Positions 1 to 10,116 of a stretch of 55,684 nt of DNA are shown here, piece by piece. This DNA comes from Algibacillus agarilyticus (GTDB lineage Bacteria; Pseudomonadota; Gammaproteobacteria; Enterobacterales; Alteromonadaceae): NCBI RefSeq assembly GCF_003286125.1, contig NZ_QMED01000032.1:1-55684 (forward strand), read 5' to 3'. The notes under the pieces are model-generated. The model saw only the letters and a program-made list of their open reading frames with translations. It was not told where the DNA came from and searched no databases. How positions within the stretch are numbered: the stretch's first letter is position 1; each line of letters begins with the position of its first letter. A program made the position numbers and the translations under genes.

Positions 1-1128
1 CACGTTGACCACGGTAAAACTACATTAACTGCAGCAATCTCTACTACACTTGCAAAAGTATATGGTGGTGAAGCTAAAGATTTCGCAGCAATCGATAACG
101 CTCCAGAAGAGCGCGAGCGTGGTATCACTATTTCAACTTCACATGTTGAATATGATACGCCTAGCCGTCATTACGCACACGTTGACTGTCCAGGTCATGC
201 TGATTATGTTAAAAACATGATCACTGGTGCTGCTCAAATGGATGGTGCTATCTTAGTAGTATCTGCTGCTGATGGCCCAATGCCACAAACACGTGAGCAC
301 ATCTTATTATCACGTCAAGTTGGTGTTCCATATATCATCGTATTCATGAACAAATGTGACATGGTAGATGATGAAGAGTTATTAGAATTAGTTGAAATGG
401 AAGTACGTGAGTTACTTTCAGAATATGACTTCCCAGGTGACGACTTACCATTAATCCAAGGTTCTGCTTTAAAAGCGCTTCAAGGCGAAAAAGAGTGGGA
501 AGATAAGATTGTTGAGTTAGGTGAAGCACTAGATTCATATATCCCAGAACCAGAGCGTGACATCGACAAGCCTTTCTTAATGCCTGTTGAAGATGTATTC
601 TCAATCTCAGGTCGTGGTACAGTTGTAACAGGTCGTGTAGAATCAGGTATCGTAAAAGTTGGTGAAGAAATCGCCATCGTTGGTATCCGTGAAACACAAA
701 CGACAACGTGTACGGGTGTTGAAATGTTCCGTAAGTTGCTTGACGAAGGTCGTGCAGGTGAGAACGTTGGTGCATTATTACGTGGTACTAAGCGTGATGA
801 TGTAGAACGTGGTCAAGTATTATGTAAGCCAGGTTCAATCACTCCACATACTAAGTTTGAATCAGAAGTATACGTACTTTCTAAAGATGAAGGTGGCCGT
901 CATACTCCATTCTTCAAAGGTTACCGTCCACAGTTCTACTTCCGTACAACTGACGTAACTGGTGCTGTAGAGTTACCAGAAGGCGTAGAAATGGTAATGC
1001 CAGGCGACAACATCAAGATGGTTGTAGAGCTAATTGCTCCAATCGCGATGGATGAAGGTTTACGCTTCGCTATCCGTGAAGGTGGTCGTACTGTTGGTGC
1101 TGGTGTAGTTGCAAGCATCATAGAATAA
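1..1128 (+). CDS. tuf: Elongation factor Tu, 5'-truncated by the window edge
   Basis: EF-Tu delivers aminoacyl-tRNA to the ribosomal A site as a GTP-bound cytoplasmic complex. The reading frame is open from base 1 and starts inside the P-loop (HVDHGKTT). About 19 N-terminal residues are therefore missing compared with the usual 394. The switch regions and G motifs are visible ([24 protein letters not shown]), followed by domains 2 and 3 ending [14 protein letters not shown]. No upstream neighbour can be seen, so whether this is the str-operon copy (tufA) or the tRNA-linked copy (tufB) is open. The downstream neighbour is convergent fusA2 rather than another str gene. A strong terminator follows directly. 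Identity is certain. Confidence 0.98.
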   Translation, partial: HVDHGKTTLTAAISTTLAKVYGGEAKDFAAIDNAPEERERGITISTSHVEYDTPSRHYAHVDCPGHADYVKNMITGAAQMDGAILVVSAADGPMPQTREHILLSRQVGVPYIIVFMNKCDMVDDEELLELVEMEVRELLSEYDFPGDDLPLIQGSALKALQGEKEWEDKIVELGEALDSYIPEPERDIDKPFLMPVEDVFSISGRGTVVTGRVESGIVKVGEEIAIVGIRETQTTTCTGVEMFRKLLDEGRAGENVGALLRGTKRDDVERGQVLCKPGSITPHTKFESEVYVLSKDEGGRHTPFFKGYRPQFYFRTTDVTGAVELPEGVEMVMPGDNIKMVVELIAPIAMDEGLRFAIREGGRTVGAGVVASIIE

Positions 1129-1146
1129 TTAAAACTATTCTATTTT

Positions 1147-1172
1147 AAAAAGCGCCTTAGGGCGCTTTTTTT
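1147..1172 (+). terminator. Rho-independent terminator of tuf
   Basis: A GC-rich stem (AGCGCC/GGCGCT, loop TTAG) is extended by A-T pairs and followed by a run of T. It begins 18 bases after the tuf stop codon. Confidence 0.92.
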
Positions 1173-1284
1173 ATACCTTAAATCTGATATATATCATTCA
1201 TCCGTGTTTCTTATAAATAATTCTATATCTGACGAAAGTGAACTCCATTCGTTTTATCCTCTTGTGATTTTGCCACATTTACAC

Positions 1285-1470
1285 TGTATATAGTCAAAGC
1301 GATCGGGTTTTAGGGGCAGGTTTCTAGTTCCAGACGAAACCGAAGTACTTACATCCATGTAAGCAAAGCCGTCAAGCTTCGAGACGCCATGAGCATATGC
1401 TCTACTATGTGATTGGGGCGAGTAAGCGCTGACAATGAACCATAAAACCTGAGCGAGAAGACTATATATA
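1285..1470. repeat. Structured non-coding element with imperfect terminal inverted repeats
   Basis: The ends are inverted copies: TATATAGTC at 1287-1295 against GACTATATA at 1460-1468. Similarity continues inward over about 29 bases (GGTTTTA at the left against TAAAACC at the right). Inside are two perfect palindromes, CTTACATCCATGTAAG (1348-1363) and GAGCATATGCTC (1391-1402). No credible reading frame crosses it. It looks like a small miniature inverted-repeat element or another intergenic repeat family. A known family name cannot be assigned from the sequence alone. Confidence 0.55.
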
Positions 1471-1742
1471 ATAACTCTAATACTTTACCTGTATTTAGTG
1501 GTGTTGAATAATTCCAATCCTTAATAATAAGTGCCCACTCTGAGAGATCGCTTATTTATATGAATTGGTATAATTTAGGGCTGGGCTTCAATAGCACCAT
1601 ATTATTAAACGGATAGAAGACTATATTAATACTTGTTGGATCTAGTCTTATTTTATAGATAGTTAACCCTGTATTTGGACTATGAGAATTTGAGTGGTTA
1701 TTAGAAAGGTTTCTGCTGATGTCGGCTATATATTTGCTACCC

Positions 1743-2058
1743 AGGGCGTGTTTATCTTTTGTGTATGCTTTTGCAGCAGTATTTGCACTATTTATACAAG
1801 GTATAGCGATTGCGGTGTAGTTAATCTACATAAAAGAGCGATAAAGACTTTATGCTCCTGCAAAGTCACCTTACCCCACATCCATGTGGGGCAACATAGT
1901 AGAAATAGTGCAAATGCGCTGCCCTTTGGGTTCAATCCAAAACGTTTTGCTCTTTGTTTTTGGCTTTTGACGTAGAACCACTATGTCATCAAGCCAATGC
2001 CGCGATCAAAACGCTTTGGAATTGAACAAAATCTATACGACAAAGATAAACACGCCCT
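1743..2058. mobile_element. MITE-like element, ~316 bp, with 17-bp perfect terminal inverted repeats
   Basis: The left end AGGGCGTGTTTATCTTT (1743-1759) is repeated inverted at 2042-2058, and similarity continues further inward (GTATG/CGTATAG). Two more imperfect inverted pairs are nested inside: 1773-1794 with 1903-1923 (around TTTGCACTATTT), and 1930-1949 with 2007-2027 (GTTCAAT..CAAAACG.TTTTG type). An 18-base palindrome, CCCCACATCCATGTGGGG, sits at 1874-1891. There is no transposase; the only open frame across it (1694-1975) looks spurious. No clear target-site duplication is seen. A non-autonomous transposable element is the best reading. Confidence 0.65.
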
Positions 2059-2085
2059 AGAATATGTACTGAATTTTAGGCATAA

Positions 2086-2119
2086 AAAAACCCGCTAGTT
2101 ATAAAAACTGCGGGTTTTT
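2086..2119 (-). terminator. Terminator of fusA2
   Basis: The stem AAAAACCCGC (2086-2095) pairs with GCGGGTTTTT (2110-2119). On the minus strand it is followed by a T run. It lies 20 bases past the fusA2 stop, between the gene and the MITE-like element. Confidence 0.85.
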
Positions 2120-2138
2120 ATGGTTAAAGAAAGTAAGT

Positions 2139-4226
2139 TTATTTTTTAGCGTTACGTTCTTTAACTTCTGCTATTACTTCTTCAGCTACGTTGTTAGGAC
2201 AAGGCATATAGTGAGAGAATTCCATAGAGAATTGACCACGACCTGATGTCATTGTACGTAATGTTCCGATATAACCAAACATTTCTGAAAGTGGTACGTC
2301 AGCTTTAATTCGAACACCAGAAGTACCCGCTTCCTGATCTTTAATCATGCCACGACGACGATTTAAATCACCGATTACATCACCAACGTGATCTTCAGGA
2401 GTAAATACATCAACATTCATGATAGGTTCAATTAATTGAGCACCTGCTTTTGGAATTGATTGACGGAAAGCGCCTTTAGCTGCAATTTCGAAAGCAACAG
2501 CTGATGAATCCACCGCGTGGAAGCCACCATCATATAATTCAACTTCAACATCTAATACAGGGAAACCAGCTAATACACCCGTATCCATCATTGATTTAAA
2601 GCCTTTCTCAACAGCAGGGAAGAATTCTTTAGGTACATTACCACCAACAACTGAAGATTTAAAAGTAAAGCCTGAGTTTGGCTCACCAGGACGGATTCGA
2701 TAATCAATTTTACCAAACTGACCAGAACCACCTGATTGTTTCTTATGTGTATAAGAATCTTCAATGGCTTGAGTGATGGTTTCACGGTAAGCAACTTGTG
2801 GTTTACCTACGTTTAATTCAACGCCATATGTACGTTTCAAGATATCTACTTTGATATCTAAGTGAAGCTCACCCATACCACGAAGGATTGTTTCACCTGA
2901 ATCTTCATCAGTTTCAACTTGGAACGTTGGATCTTCAGCAACCATTTTACCAATTGCGATACCCATCTTCTCAGAACCACCTTTATCTTTAGGCGCTACA
3001 GCAATCGAGATTACTGGCTCTGGGAATACCATTGCTTCTAAAGTACATTCATCTTTAGGATCACAAAGAGTGTGACCTGTTTGAACGTTTTTCATACCAA
3101 CAATCGCAAGAATGTCACCGGCTTGAGCAGATGTTAACTCAGTACGGTCTTCTGCTTGCATTTCAACCATACGGCCGATACGCTCAGTTTTACCTGTAAA
3201 TGAGTTTAATACGGTATCACCTTTGTTAAGCACACCTGAATAAACACGGATAAATGTTAATGCACCAAAACGGTCATCCATTATTTTGAATGCTAATGCT
3301 TTAAATGTTTCTTTATTATCAACAATAGCAAATTTACCAGTCGGCTCACCCAACTCATCTGTAAGCGGTTGTGGGTTAACTTCATGTGGAGCTGGTAAAT
3401 AATCAACAACAGCATCAAGTAATAATTGCATGCCTTTGTTTTTGAATGCAGAACCACAATAGGTTGGGAAGAATAATAATTCGCGAGTACCTTTACGGAT
3501 ACAAGCTTTAACTTGCTCTTCAGTTGGTTCTTCACCTTCCATATAGGCCATTAATAAATCGTCATCAGCTTCTAAAGCTGTTTCGATTAATTGCTCACGG
3601 TATTCAGCTGCTTTATCAACCATATCCGCTGGGATATCTTCTACTACATAATTTTCAGGCTGACCAGAATCATCCCAAATGTATGCTTTTTGTGTTAATA
3701 CGTCGACAACACCAACAAAATCGTCTTCTTCACCGATTGGTAAAGTCATGATTAATGGGTTTGCACCAAGTACTTTTTCTACTTGTGCCGTAACGCGATA
3801 AAAATCAGCACCTAAACGGTCTAATTTATTTACGAAGATTAAACGAGCTACTTTAGAGTCGTTCGCATAACGCCAGTTAGTTTCTGATTGAGGTTCAACA
3901 CCACCAGAACCACAGAATACACCAATACCACCATCAAGAACTTTTAATGAACGGTAAACTTCTACTGTGAAATCTACGTGACCAGGAGTATCGATTACAT
4001 TAAAACGATGCTTTTTCCATTCACAAGTAACAGCTGCTGATTGGATAGTAATACCGCGCTCAGCTTCTTGTTCCATGAAATCTGTAGTTGATTCACCATC
4101 GTGAACTTCACCAATTTTATGGATCATACCTGTAAGTTTTAGAATTCGTTCTGTTGTTGTGGTTTTACCAGCATCAACGTGAGCGAATATACCAATATTT
4201 CTGTATTTTGATAAGTCTGATGACAT
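2139..4226 (-). CDS. fusA2: Elongation factor G, second type (EF-G2)
   Basis: This is a ribosomal translocase GTPase of 695 residues. The P-loop AHVDAGKTT is at about 15-23, with [17 protein letters not shown] and NKLDR following. Domains II-V run to the end ([38 protein letters not shown]). The sequence [18 protein letters not shown] and a length near 695 resemble the second EF-G of Vibrio and Shewanella more than the 704-residue str-operon EF-G. It stands alone and convergent to tuf, not inside rpsL-rpsG-fusA-tuf. Whether it acts in elongation, in ribosome recycling, or as a backup cannot be told from the sequence. The family call is certain; the paralogue label is an inference. Confidence 0.93.
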   Translation of the reverse strand: MSSDLSKYRNIGIFAHVDAGKTTTTERILKLTGMIHKIGEVHDGESTTDFMEQEAERGITIQSAAVTCEWKKHRFNVIDTPGHVDFTVEVYRSLKVLDGGIGVFCGSGGVEPQSETNWRYANDSKVARLIFVNKLDRLGADFYRVTAQVEKVLGANPLIMTLPIGEEDDFVGVVDVLTQKAYIWDDSGQPENYVVEDIPADMVDKAAEYREQLIETALEADDDLLMAYMEGEEPTEEQVKACIRKGTRELLFFPTYCGSAFKNKGMQLLLDAVVDYLPAPHEVNPQPLTDELGEPTGKFAIVDNKETFKALAFKIMDDRFGALTFIRVYSGVLNKGDTVLNSFTGKTERIGRMVEMQAEDRTELTSAQAGDILAIVGMKNVQTGHTLCDPKDECTLEAMVFPEPVISIAVAPKDKGGSEKMGIAIGKMVAEDPTFQVETDEDSGETILRGMGELHLDIKVDILKRTYGVELNVGKPQVAYRETITQAIEDSYTHKKQSGGSGQFGKIDYRIRPGEPNSGFTFKSSVVGGNVPKEFFPAVEKGFKSMMDTGVLAGFPVLDVEVELYDGGFHAVDSSAVAFEIAAKGAFRQSIPKAGAQLIEPIMNVDVFTPEDHVGDVIGDLNRRRGMIKDQEAGTSGVRIKADVPLSEMFGYIGTLRTMTSGRGQFSMEFSHYMPCPNNVAEEVIAEVKERNAKK

Positions 4227-4491
4227 AGCTCTGCTCTAATAATAAGTTAGTGAATAAAAACCGCGCGAGTATAGCATTTCTTATTAAAAACTACACATGT
4301 TACTCTCATCATTTATCAAATATTAGGCATTTTTTTGTGCGTATTTAATTTTAGCAATAAATGCAGACTGATTAATTTAAGTACAGTTAATGTTTTTATC
4401 GTTTGGAATTAATTGATTAACCAAAAACTACCATCAATAAGCAACAAAGGTTAAACTTCATTATATAAATCGTTTATTGGTATCGTCTTTT

Positions 4492-6837
4492 ATGGCTCAA
4501 AAAAGAAAAGGGTCTCGTTGGCCTGAAAATATAGCAAAAATAATCAAACAATTTGGACCGGTTAAAACAAGTTTGATTTTTATCGCTCTCGCCATAATGC
4601 TGACTTTAACAGAAACGAGTTTAGTCAATTTTTGGTTACCGGAAGATAATCGTTTTCGTGACTATATATCAGGCATGATTTTGACTTTGGTTATTGCACC
4701 TTGGTTACTCTTTTTTGTATTCGAACTTATCACTCGATTGCAAGATTCAAGAGAAGAACTCACTCAAGCCATTTTCGAGCTAGAAGATTTACGGACACAA
4801 GATCGTTTATCGACCGAATACTTACGCAAAAATATTGAAAAGCTTAATTACGAGATTGAAGAGCGTAAACGTGCCGAATTGCAACGTGAAGAGGCCATTG
4901 CACTTTTACAGCAAGAAATAGAAGAACGAAAACGAACAGAGCGACATTTATACGAGCAAAGTGTGCTTCTGCGTTCAAGCTTCGATTGCTCACCCGATAT
5001 CATTTACTATCGTGATGAAAATGGTCGATTTGCAGGCTGCAATAAGTCTTTAGAAGCGTTAACCGGCATGACTGAGCGTGAAATGATTGGCTTAACACCT
5101 TGGGATGTTTACTCGAAGGAAGTTGCTGAGCAAGTTGTTGATTCTGATGAAGAGTGTTTTGCGAGTAATACGAGCTTATCTTATGACATTTGGCTTACGT
5201 TTCCAGATGGTATGAAACGTTTATATGAATTTAAAAAAGTACCTTTCTTCAATGAAGATGGCAAACGGATAGGTTTACTCGGCTTTGGCCGTGATGTTAT
5301 GGAGCGTAAGTTAGCTCAAGATGCCCTTGAAAAAGCAAGTCGAGATAAAACATCTTTTATATCAACAATAAGCCATGAATTACGAACCCCTTTGAATGGT
5401 ATTGTTGGCATTAGTCGTATGCTACAAGAAAGCTTATTATCATCAGAACAAACAAAACAAGTAAAAACAATTTATGCTTGTGCCGTAACGTTAGGTAATA
5501 TCTTTAACGATATTATTGATTTAGATAAAATTGAACGTGACCGTTTAGAAATTAACAACCAAGTTATTGATATTGCAAACTTAACAGATGAGCTGGCCAC
5601 GGTTACTGAACTACAAGCTTCGCAAAAAGGTTTAACTTTTAATTTTAAACACAATTTACCAACTGAGCTTTGGTCTGTCGCCGACCCAACTCGTTTGAGA
5701 CAGGTACTGTGGAACTTACTCGCTAATGCGGTTAAATTTACTTTAAAAGGTGTTGTTGAATTAAGAGTTGATTGCCAATTAAATAATAATACCGCATGGA
5801 TTGATTTTGAAATAGAAGACAGCGGGATCGGGATTGATGAAAACGAAGTCGATAATATCTTCACTATGTATTATCAAGTTGATCGCAAAGAGGTCAGTGC
5901 TAGCTCTGGCACCGGGATTGGCCTTGCTATTTCTAAAATATTGGTAGATGCGATGGGCGGTCAAATAGAAGTCTTTAGTGAAATGAACAAAGGCAGTGTT
6001 TTTACCGTATCGATTAAAATTCAGCTAGCAGAAAAACCGGCTGAGCCTATGGGTAATATTGATATACCACCGCTGAATATTTTATTGGTAGAAGATGTTG
6101 AATTGAATGTTCAGGTTGCCCAAGCGTTACTTGAAAAAATGGGACACACCATCGAAGTCGCACGCACGGGCCAAGAAGCTATTGATATGTTCAGGCCTGA
6201 GTTTGATTTAGTTTTACTCGATATTCGTTTACCTGACATGACGGGCTTCGATGTTGCTAAGCATTATATGGATAATTACGAAGAATTACCGCCACTCGTT
6301 GCTTTAACTGCGAATGTTGTTAAAAGTAAAGAAGCTTATACCGATAAGGGCTTACAAGATGTAATTGCTAAGCCTATTCAGTTAAGCCAATTAAAATCTG
6401 TATTTGCATCATTGTTTGATAAAAACAATACTAATACTACGGCCTTACCGACACCTTCTAACCTAGCGCCATCCAGTGCGGTGGATAAAGTGGTTAACAC
6501 GGCTTTTATGAGTCAACTAATAGAGACTATCGGTAGCGAGCGAATTGAACAAAATTTAGTTTTATTTCAACAGCTTATAAGTGAGTATTTAGCCGTTCTT
6601 GATTCAAATTTATGTGCTGGTGACCAAGTGGAAATTGCATCTCAGGCTCATAAAATAAAAGGGGCTGCCGCTTCGATGGGACTCAAAAATATTCAAGAAT
6701 TAGCCAATCAAATTCAAGAAACAGAAACTCCAGCTTGGTGGGATAATCTTGAGCCTCGGGTTAATTTAATGAAAAAAGCGTGTGTGGACGATCTTGCCGT
6801 TTTAATTACTTGGTTAGAACAGTTTGATAGTCAGTAA
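4492..6837 (+). CDS. arcB: Aerobic respiration control sensor kinase ArcB
   Basis: ArcB is a membrane tripartite hybrid kinase that senses quinone redox state and phosphorylates ArcA. Two membrane helices lie near residues 27-46 and 58-78. A coiled coil with two 'EIEERKRAE'-like repeats follows, then a PAS domain (SPDIIYYRDENGRF) and HisKA with His295 in ISHELRTPLNG. Next come the ATPase with GTGIGLAIS, a receiver with Asp577 (LLDIRLPDMTG) and an HPt domain with His720 (AHKIKGAAAS). The frame extends to a TTG at 4477. The ATG at 4492 is preferred, but neither start has a clear ribosome site. No cysteines like those used by E. coli ArcB were identified in the PAS/linker with certainty. arcA lies convergent immediately downstream. 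Confidence 0.95.
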   Translation: MAQKRKGSRWPENIAKIIKQFGPVKTSLIFIALAIMLTLTETSLVNFWLPEDNRFRDYISGMILTLVIAPWLLFFVFELITRLQDSREELTQAIFELEDLRTQDRLSTEYLRKNIEKLNYEIEERKRAELQREEAIALLQQEIEERKRTERHLYEQSVLLRSSFDCSPDIIYYRDENGRFAGCNKSLEALTGMTEREMIGLTPWDVYSKEVAEQVVDSDEECFASNTSLSYDIWLTFPDGMKRLYEFKKVPFFNEDGKRIGLLGFGRDVMERKLAQDALEKASRDKTSFISTISHELRTPLNGIVGISRMLQESLLSSEQTKQVKTIYACAVTLGNIFNDIIDLDKIERDRLEINNQVIDIANLTDELATVTELQASQKGLTFNFKHNLPTELWSVADPTRLRQVLWNLLANAVKFTLKGVVELRVDCQLNNNTAWIDFEIEDSGIGIDENEVDNIFTMYYQVDRKEVSASSGTGIGLAISKILVDAMGGQIEVFSEMNKGSVFTVSIKIQLAEKPAEPMGNIDIPPLNILLVEDVELNVQVAQALLEKMGHTIEVARTGQEAIDMFRPEFDLVLLDIRLPDMTGFDVAKHYMDNYEELPPLVALTANVVKSKEAYTDKGLQDVIAKPIQLSQLKSVFASLFDKNNTNTTALPTPSNLAPSSAVDKVVNTAFMSQLIETIGSERIEQNLVLFQQLISEYLAVLDSNLCAGDQVEIASQAHKIKGAAASMGLKNIQELANQIQETETPAWWDNLEPRVNLMKKACVDDLAVLITWLEQFDSQ

Positions 6838-6850
6838 ATCGCAGGTACAA

Positions 6851-6878
6851 AAAAAGGTAATGTAAACATTACCTTTTT
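6851..6878. terminator. Bidirectional terminator shared by arcB and arcA
   Basis: A perfect 12-bp stem, AAAAAGGTAATG/CATTACCTTTTT, has loop TAAA and T runs on both strands. It lies between the convergent stop codons of arcB (6837) and arcA (6914). Confidence 0.92.
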
Positions 6879-6913
6879 ATTTTTTTGTAATACATTAACT
6901 CGCTTTAGATTGA

Positions 6914-7624
6914 TTAATCTAATTGACCTGAAAAACGATAACCTTCACCATGGATCGTTGAGATGATCTCTGGGGTTTCAGGTACATCTTCAAAATGTTT
7001 ACGTAAACGACGTATGGTTACATCAACTGTGCGGTCATTCTCTTTTAACTCTCGCCCTGTCATTTCTTTAATCAGTTGATCACGCGTTAATATTTTACCA
7101 GGATTATCTAATAAAAGTTTAAGCGCTCTGAATTCACTTTTAGGTAAACGAATGCTTTCTTGAGAAGGTGATATTAAAGAACGACTGTCGCAATCTAATG
7201 TCCATAAATTAAAACGATACTCTGACACTGATTCTTGGTTATCCGTTTTAGCTGGCTCACCAGAACGAGCTAATATATTACGTGCACGGATAGTTAATTC
7301 ACGAGGGTTAAAAGGTTTAACGAGATAATCATCAGCACCAATTTCTAAGCCTAAGATACGATCAACATCATTGTCGCGACCTGTTAGAAATATTAAACCG
7401 ATATTGTTTTTATCGCGCAATTCCCTTGCTAACATTAAACCGTTTTTACCAGGCAAATTAATGTCCATAATAACCAAGTTTATAGGTTCGTTAGTCAGAA
7501 GCTGGTGCATTTCGTCCCCGTTTTCGGCACAAAATACTTGATAGCCTTCCGCTTCAAATAAACTTTCTAGTGTGCTGCGCGTAACTGCTTCATCTTCTAC
7601 AATCAGGATTTTCTGTGTTTGCAT
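6914..7624 (-). CDS. arcA: Two-component response regulator ArcA
   Basis: This OmpR/PhoB-type DNA-binding regulator controls respiratory and fermentative genes under low oxygen. It has 236 residues (E. coli 238). The receiver has D10/D11-type acidic residues (IVEDE), phospho-acceptor Asp54 in [15 protein letters not shown], and Lys in VKPFNPREL. The C-terminal winged helix reads [25 protein letters not shown], then [16 protein letters not shown] and [10 protein letters not shown]. It is convergent with its cognate sensor arcB. In E. coli the two genes are unlinked, so this adjacency is notable. An orphan histidine kinase lies 102 bases upstream on the same strand. Confidence 0.97.
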   Translation of the reverse strand: MQTQKILIVEDEAVTRSTLESLFEAEGYQVFCAENGDEMHQLLTNEPINLVIMDINLPGKNGLMLARELRDKNNIGLIFLTGRDNDVDRILGLEIGADDYLVKPFNPRELTIRARNILARSGEPAKTDNQESVSEYRFNLWTLDCDSRSLISPSQESIRLPKSEFRALKLLLDNPGKILTRDQLIKEMTGRELKENDRTVDVTIRRLRKHFEDVPETPEIISTIHGEGYRFSGQLD

Positions 7625-7726
7625 GGTTTGGGTTCTTTGCTTAATGGGCTAAAATACGTAAAGTAACTAATTGTTAATTATAATGATCTATTGCTATTAG
7701 CTCAATGGGAAAGCTCAAATAGTCAC

Positions 7727-9367
7727 CTATTTAATATCAATTTCTTTCATTCGAACGACATTTACAGGAAAATTTATGTCAAATTGGATGCCTTCACCCT
7801 CTTTACTCGTCACAGAGATATTACCTGCTAGTGCTTGAGTAATTAAATTGTAGACTAAATGCATACCTAAACCACTGCCACCTTCGCCTCTTTTGGTTGT
7901 AACAAAAGGGTCAAAAATACGTTTTCTCAGTTGGTCATTTATACCTTTACCATTATCAGAATAGACGAAATTCAATTTTCCGCTTAAATATTTAATATTT
8001 ATTTTAATTTGTCCTGTTTCTGTTTGTTCAAATGCATGGATTAATGAATTCATTATGAGATTAATTAAAATCTGATTTAATGGTCCCGGTTTACTTTCAA
8101 TTATTAATGTCTCATCACACTCAACAATAATTTCATGTTGCTGTGTTTTTAGTTTGGGACGTAAAGATAATAAAACTTCTTGGATGAGTTGGTAAACGCC
8201 AAACTCTCGATTACTTTCACTGCTTTGATCGACAGCTACTTGTTTAAAGCTACTGATTAATTCTGCTGCTCTATTTAAATTTCGATAAATAATCGCTAAG
8301 TTTTCTTCACCATCATTTAAAAACTTATTTAATTGCTGAGCGGTTAATTTTTTATCGGCTAATTTATTTTGTACTTCTTTAAGTCGATCCATCAATAACG
8401 TTGAAGCGGTAACACCAAGGCCTATGGGGGTGTTTACTTCGTGGGCAATACCGGCAACCATATCTCCCAGTGATGCCATCTTTTCATTTTCAACGAGTTG
8501 ATTTTGATACTGATGTAGTTTTTCCAACGTATTCATTAATTCGGAATTCGCATTTTTTAAAGCAATTGTCCGCTGACTTACCTTATCTTCTAAATTTTGA
8601 TTTAGTTGACGTATTTCTGTTTCAGCTGTTTGTTGTTTTTCAATTGTTGAATGAATTCGATCGAGCATGGTATTGAACGATGTACTTAGCGTGCTTAATT
8701 CTTGTAAGGTTTGTTTTGGCGCTCGTACGGCATAGTCTTTTTCGTTTGCGACACGTTTAAATAGTTGAACTAACTCTTCTAGTGGTGCGGTAATGTTTCT
8801 TTGGAATTTTAATGCCAGCATAAAAGAGACTAACAAAGAGGCGATTAAGACGGCAATTTTCAAATATAGTGAATTGTATATTCGATCGTTTAGTGCTTTT
8901 AAAGAACCCCTAAGATATAGGTAGCCAATGATTTTACTATCATAAGTAATCGGGCGAATTAATTCTAAATGGCTTTCTCCAAACTTAGGTTCAATTAAGC
9001 TTTCCAGTTTAGTAAATTTTGCCGGCACGGGGGGGATGCCTTTTTTATTGTAACTAGCAAAAAATTCTAATTCGCCACTGAAGTCGTCTATTTTATAAAC
9101 GTGTATATTTTCGACAAATTGCGTTAGTTCAAGTGCTTTTAATCGACTTGCTTCGTTTTTAGGATCATCCAGTAAAATGCTTGAGCTTGCGTTAAAAGCG
9201 ATAATATCAGCATAAGACTTTGCTTCTGTTTCATGGTTTAACTTTTGCTGTTTAACTTCTAACCAGCCATTGATTAAAAAGGCAGATGTTAATGAAAGTG
9301 CAGCGATGAGCATCACCATTAATACTATCGTGTTTTTGATTGATGATGTTGGGCGTTGTGTTGGCAT
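7727..9367 (-). CDS. Membrane sensor histidine kinase (HAMP, HisKA, HATPase)
   Basis: This 546-residue inner-membrane kinase has a first helix at about 10-32 and an extracytoplasmic region of roughly 140 residues (FNASSSILLDDPKNEASRL), which resembles CHASE8-type sensor domains. A second helix lies near 168-188, then HAMP and a long coiled coil to about 300. His309 is in GIAHEVNTPIG. The ATPase has N-box NLIMNSLIHAFE, DNGKGI and GSGLGMHLVYNL. There is no receiver domain. No unpaired response regulator other than arcA is adjacent: arcA lies 102 bases downstream on the same strand. Whether it feeds ArcA or a distant partner is unknown. No specific ligand can be assigned. Confidence 0.88.
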   Translation of the reverse strand: MPTQRPTSSIKNTIVLMVMLIAALSLTSAFLINGWLEVKQQKLNHETEAKSYADIIAFNASSSILLDDPKNEASRLKALELTQFVENIHVYKIDDFSGELEFFASYNKKGIPPVPAKFTKLESLIEPKFGESHLELIRPITYDSKIIGYLYLRGSLKALNDRIYNSLYLKIAVLIASLLVSFMLALKFQRNITAPLEELVQLFKRVANEKDYAVRAPKQTLQELSTLSTSFNTMLDRIHSTIEKQQTAETEIRQLNQNLEDKVSQRTIALKNANSELMNTLEKLHQYQNQLVENEKMASLGDMVAGIAHEVNTPIGLGVTASTLLMDRLKEVQNKLADKKLTAQQLNKFLNDGEENLAIIYRNLNRAAELISSFKQVAVDQSSESNREFGVYQLIQEVLLSLRPKLKTQQHEIIVECDETLIIESKPGPLNQILINLIMNSLIHAFEQTETGQIKINIKYLSGKLNFVYSDNGKGINDQLRKRIFDPFVTTKRGEGGSGLGMHLVYNLITQALAGNISVTSKEGEGIQFDINFPVNVVRMKEIDIK

Positions 9368-9573
9368 AAATATTATTGAAAATACCCACTGGTGCTTAAA
9401 ATTAAATGACTATTACAGTGTATGTAGAAGCTTAGTTTTAAACAAGTTTTATGCGCTTATTCGTAAATAATTCTAAATGGTCAGCATTGCTATTATTGTT
9501 ATAAAAAAATAATAGACAAATTGTAAATTTAGGCTATTTTGATTTTAGGTTTGTTAATCTAATTTTTAAAAAA

Positions 9574-10020
9574 ATGCCTACATTTTGGGAACTATATAAA
9601 TCGACTAAATTTGTGTTTCAGCAGACGGTTTCAAGCGAAATTGACTTTGCTATTATTTCTGCCTGCAATCCACGTGGGCAAATATTAACGTCGAGCCACA
9701 ATCGTATTCGAGATAAAGCATTGCAAAATGATATTTATCATCTTGATGCTATTTATCGTAGCGTTTATGGTTGCTCTCCTTCACTTGATTTTCATGAAAA
9801 AAGCTGGCTTGTTGGAATAGATAAAATAGCAGCGATCCAATTAGCTATAAAATATGAGCAAAATGCTATTTTTTGGGTTGAGCAAGGCCAATTATATTTA
9901 GTTCCTTGTTTATTAACCACCGAATCAGAAGTGCATCTAGGCTTGTTTAAAGAGCGATTAATTACATCGAGTCATCATTGTTTGACAGAAGTGAGAGCAG
10001 TAGATTTGATGTTTGCTTAA
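9574..10020 (+). CDS. DUF3293 family protein of unknown function
   Basis: A small cytoplasmic protein of 148 residues. The N-terminal segment FAIISACNPRGQILTSSHNRIRDKAL and the later WLVGIDKIAAIQLAIKYEQNAIFWVEQGQLYLV match the pattern of the DUF3293 family (aromatic-AII-A-NPRG, then a predicted sheet with a helix). There is no signal peptide or membrane helix. It is divergent from the sensor kinase and convergent with glgA. It starts at the only upstream ATG, and the ribosome site is weak. No biochemical role is known to me, and the context does not suggest one. Confidence 0.75.
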   Translation: MPTFWELYKSTKFVFQQTVSSEIDFAIISACNPRGQILTSSHNRIRDKALQNDIYHLDAIYRSVYGCSPSLDFHEKSWLVGIDKIAAIQLAIKYEQNAIFWVEQGQLYLVPCLLTTESEVHLGLFKERLITSSHHCLTEVRAVDLMFA

Positions 10021-10029
10021 TATAACCTT

Positions 10030-10058
10030 GTGACTTTAAATGTTGAACTTAAAGTCAC
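10030..10058. terminator. Hairpin between convergent DUF3293 gene and glgA
   Basis: A perfect 10-bp stem GTGACTTTAA/TTAAAGTCAC has a 9-base loop and lies just after the DUF3293 stop. There is no strong T run, so it may be a weak terminator or an RNA-end-protecting hairpin. Confidence 0.5.
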
Positions 10059-10116
10059 TTGGTCTCAGGGAGTGTAGAGTGCTAAATCTAGAATAGACGC
10101 GACTCTATTTTCTATA

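Noticed and set aside
344-775. 143-residue minus-strand frame inside tuf, and similar long antisense frames inside fusA2, cysN, SLC13 and glgC
   Set aside because: These are shadows of strongly biased codon use in the real genes. They lack ribosome sites and have unlikely amino acid composition.
1694-1975. 93-residue open frame on the plus strand in the tuf-fusA2 gap
   Set aside because: It overlaps the left part of the MITE-like element, including its terminal and nested inverted repeats. It is rich in Cys, has no ribosome site and looks like no protein.
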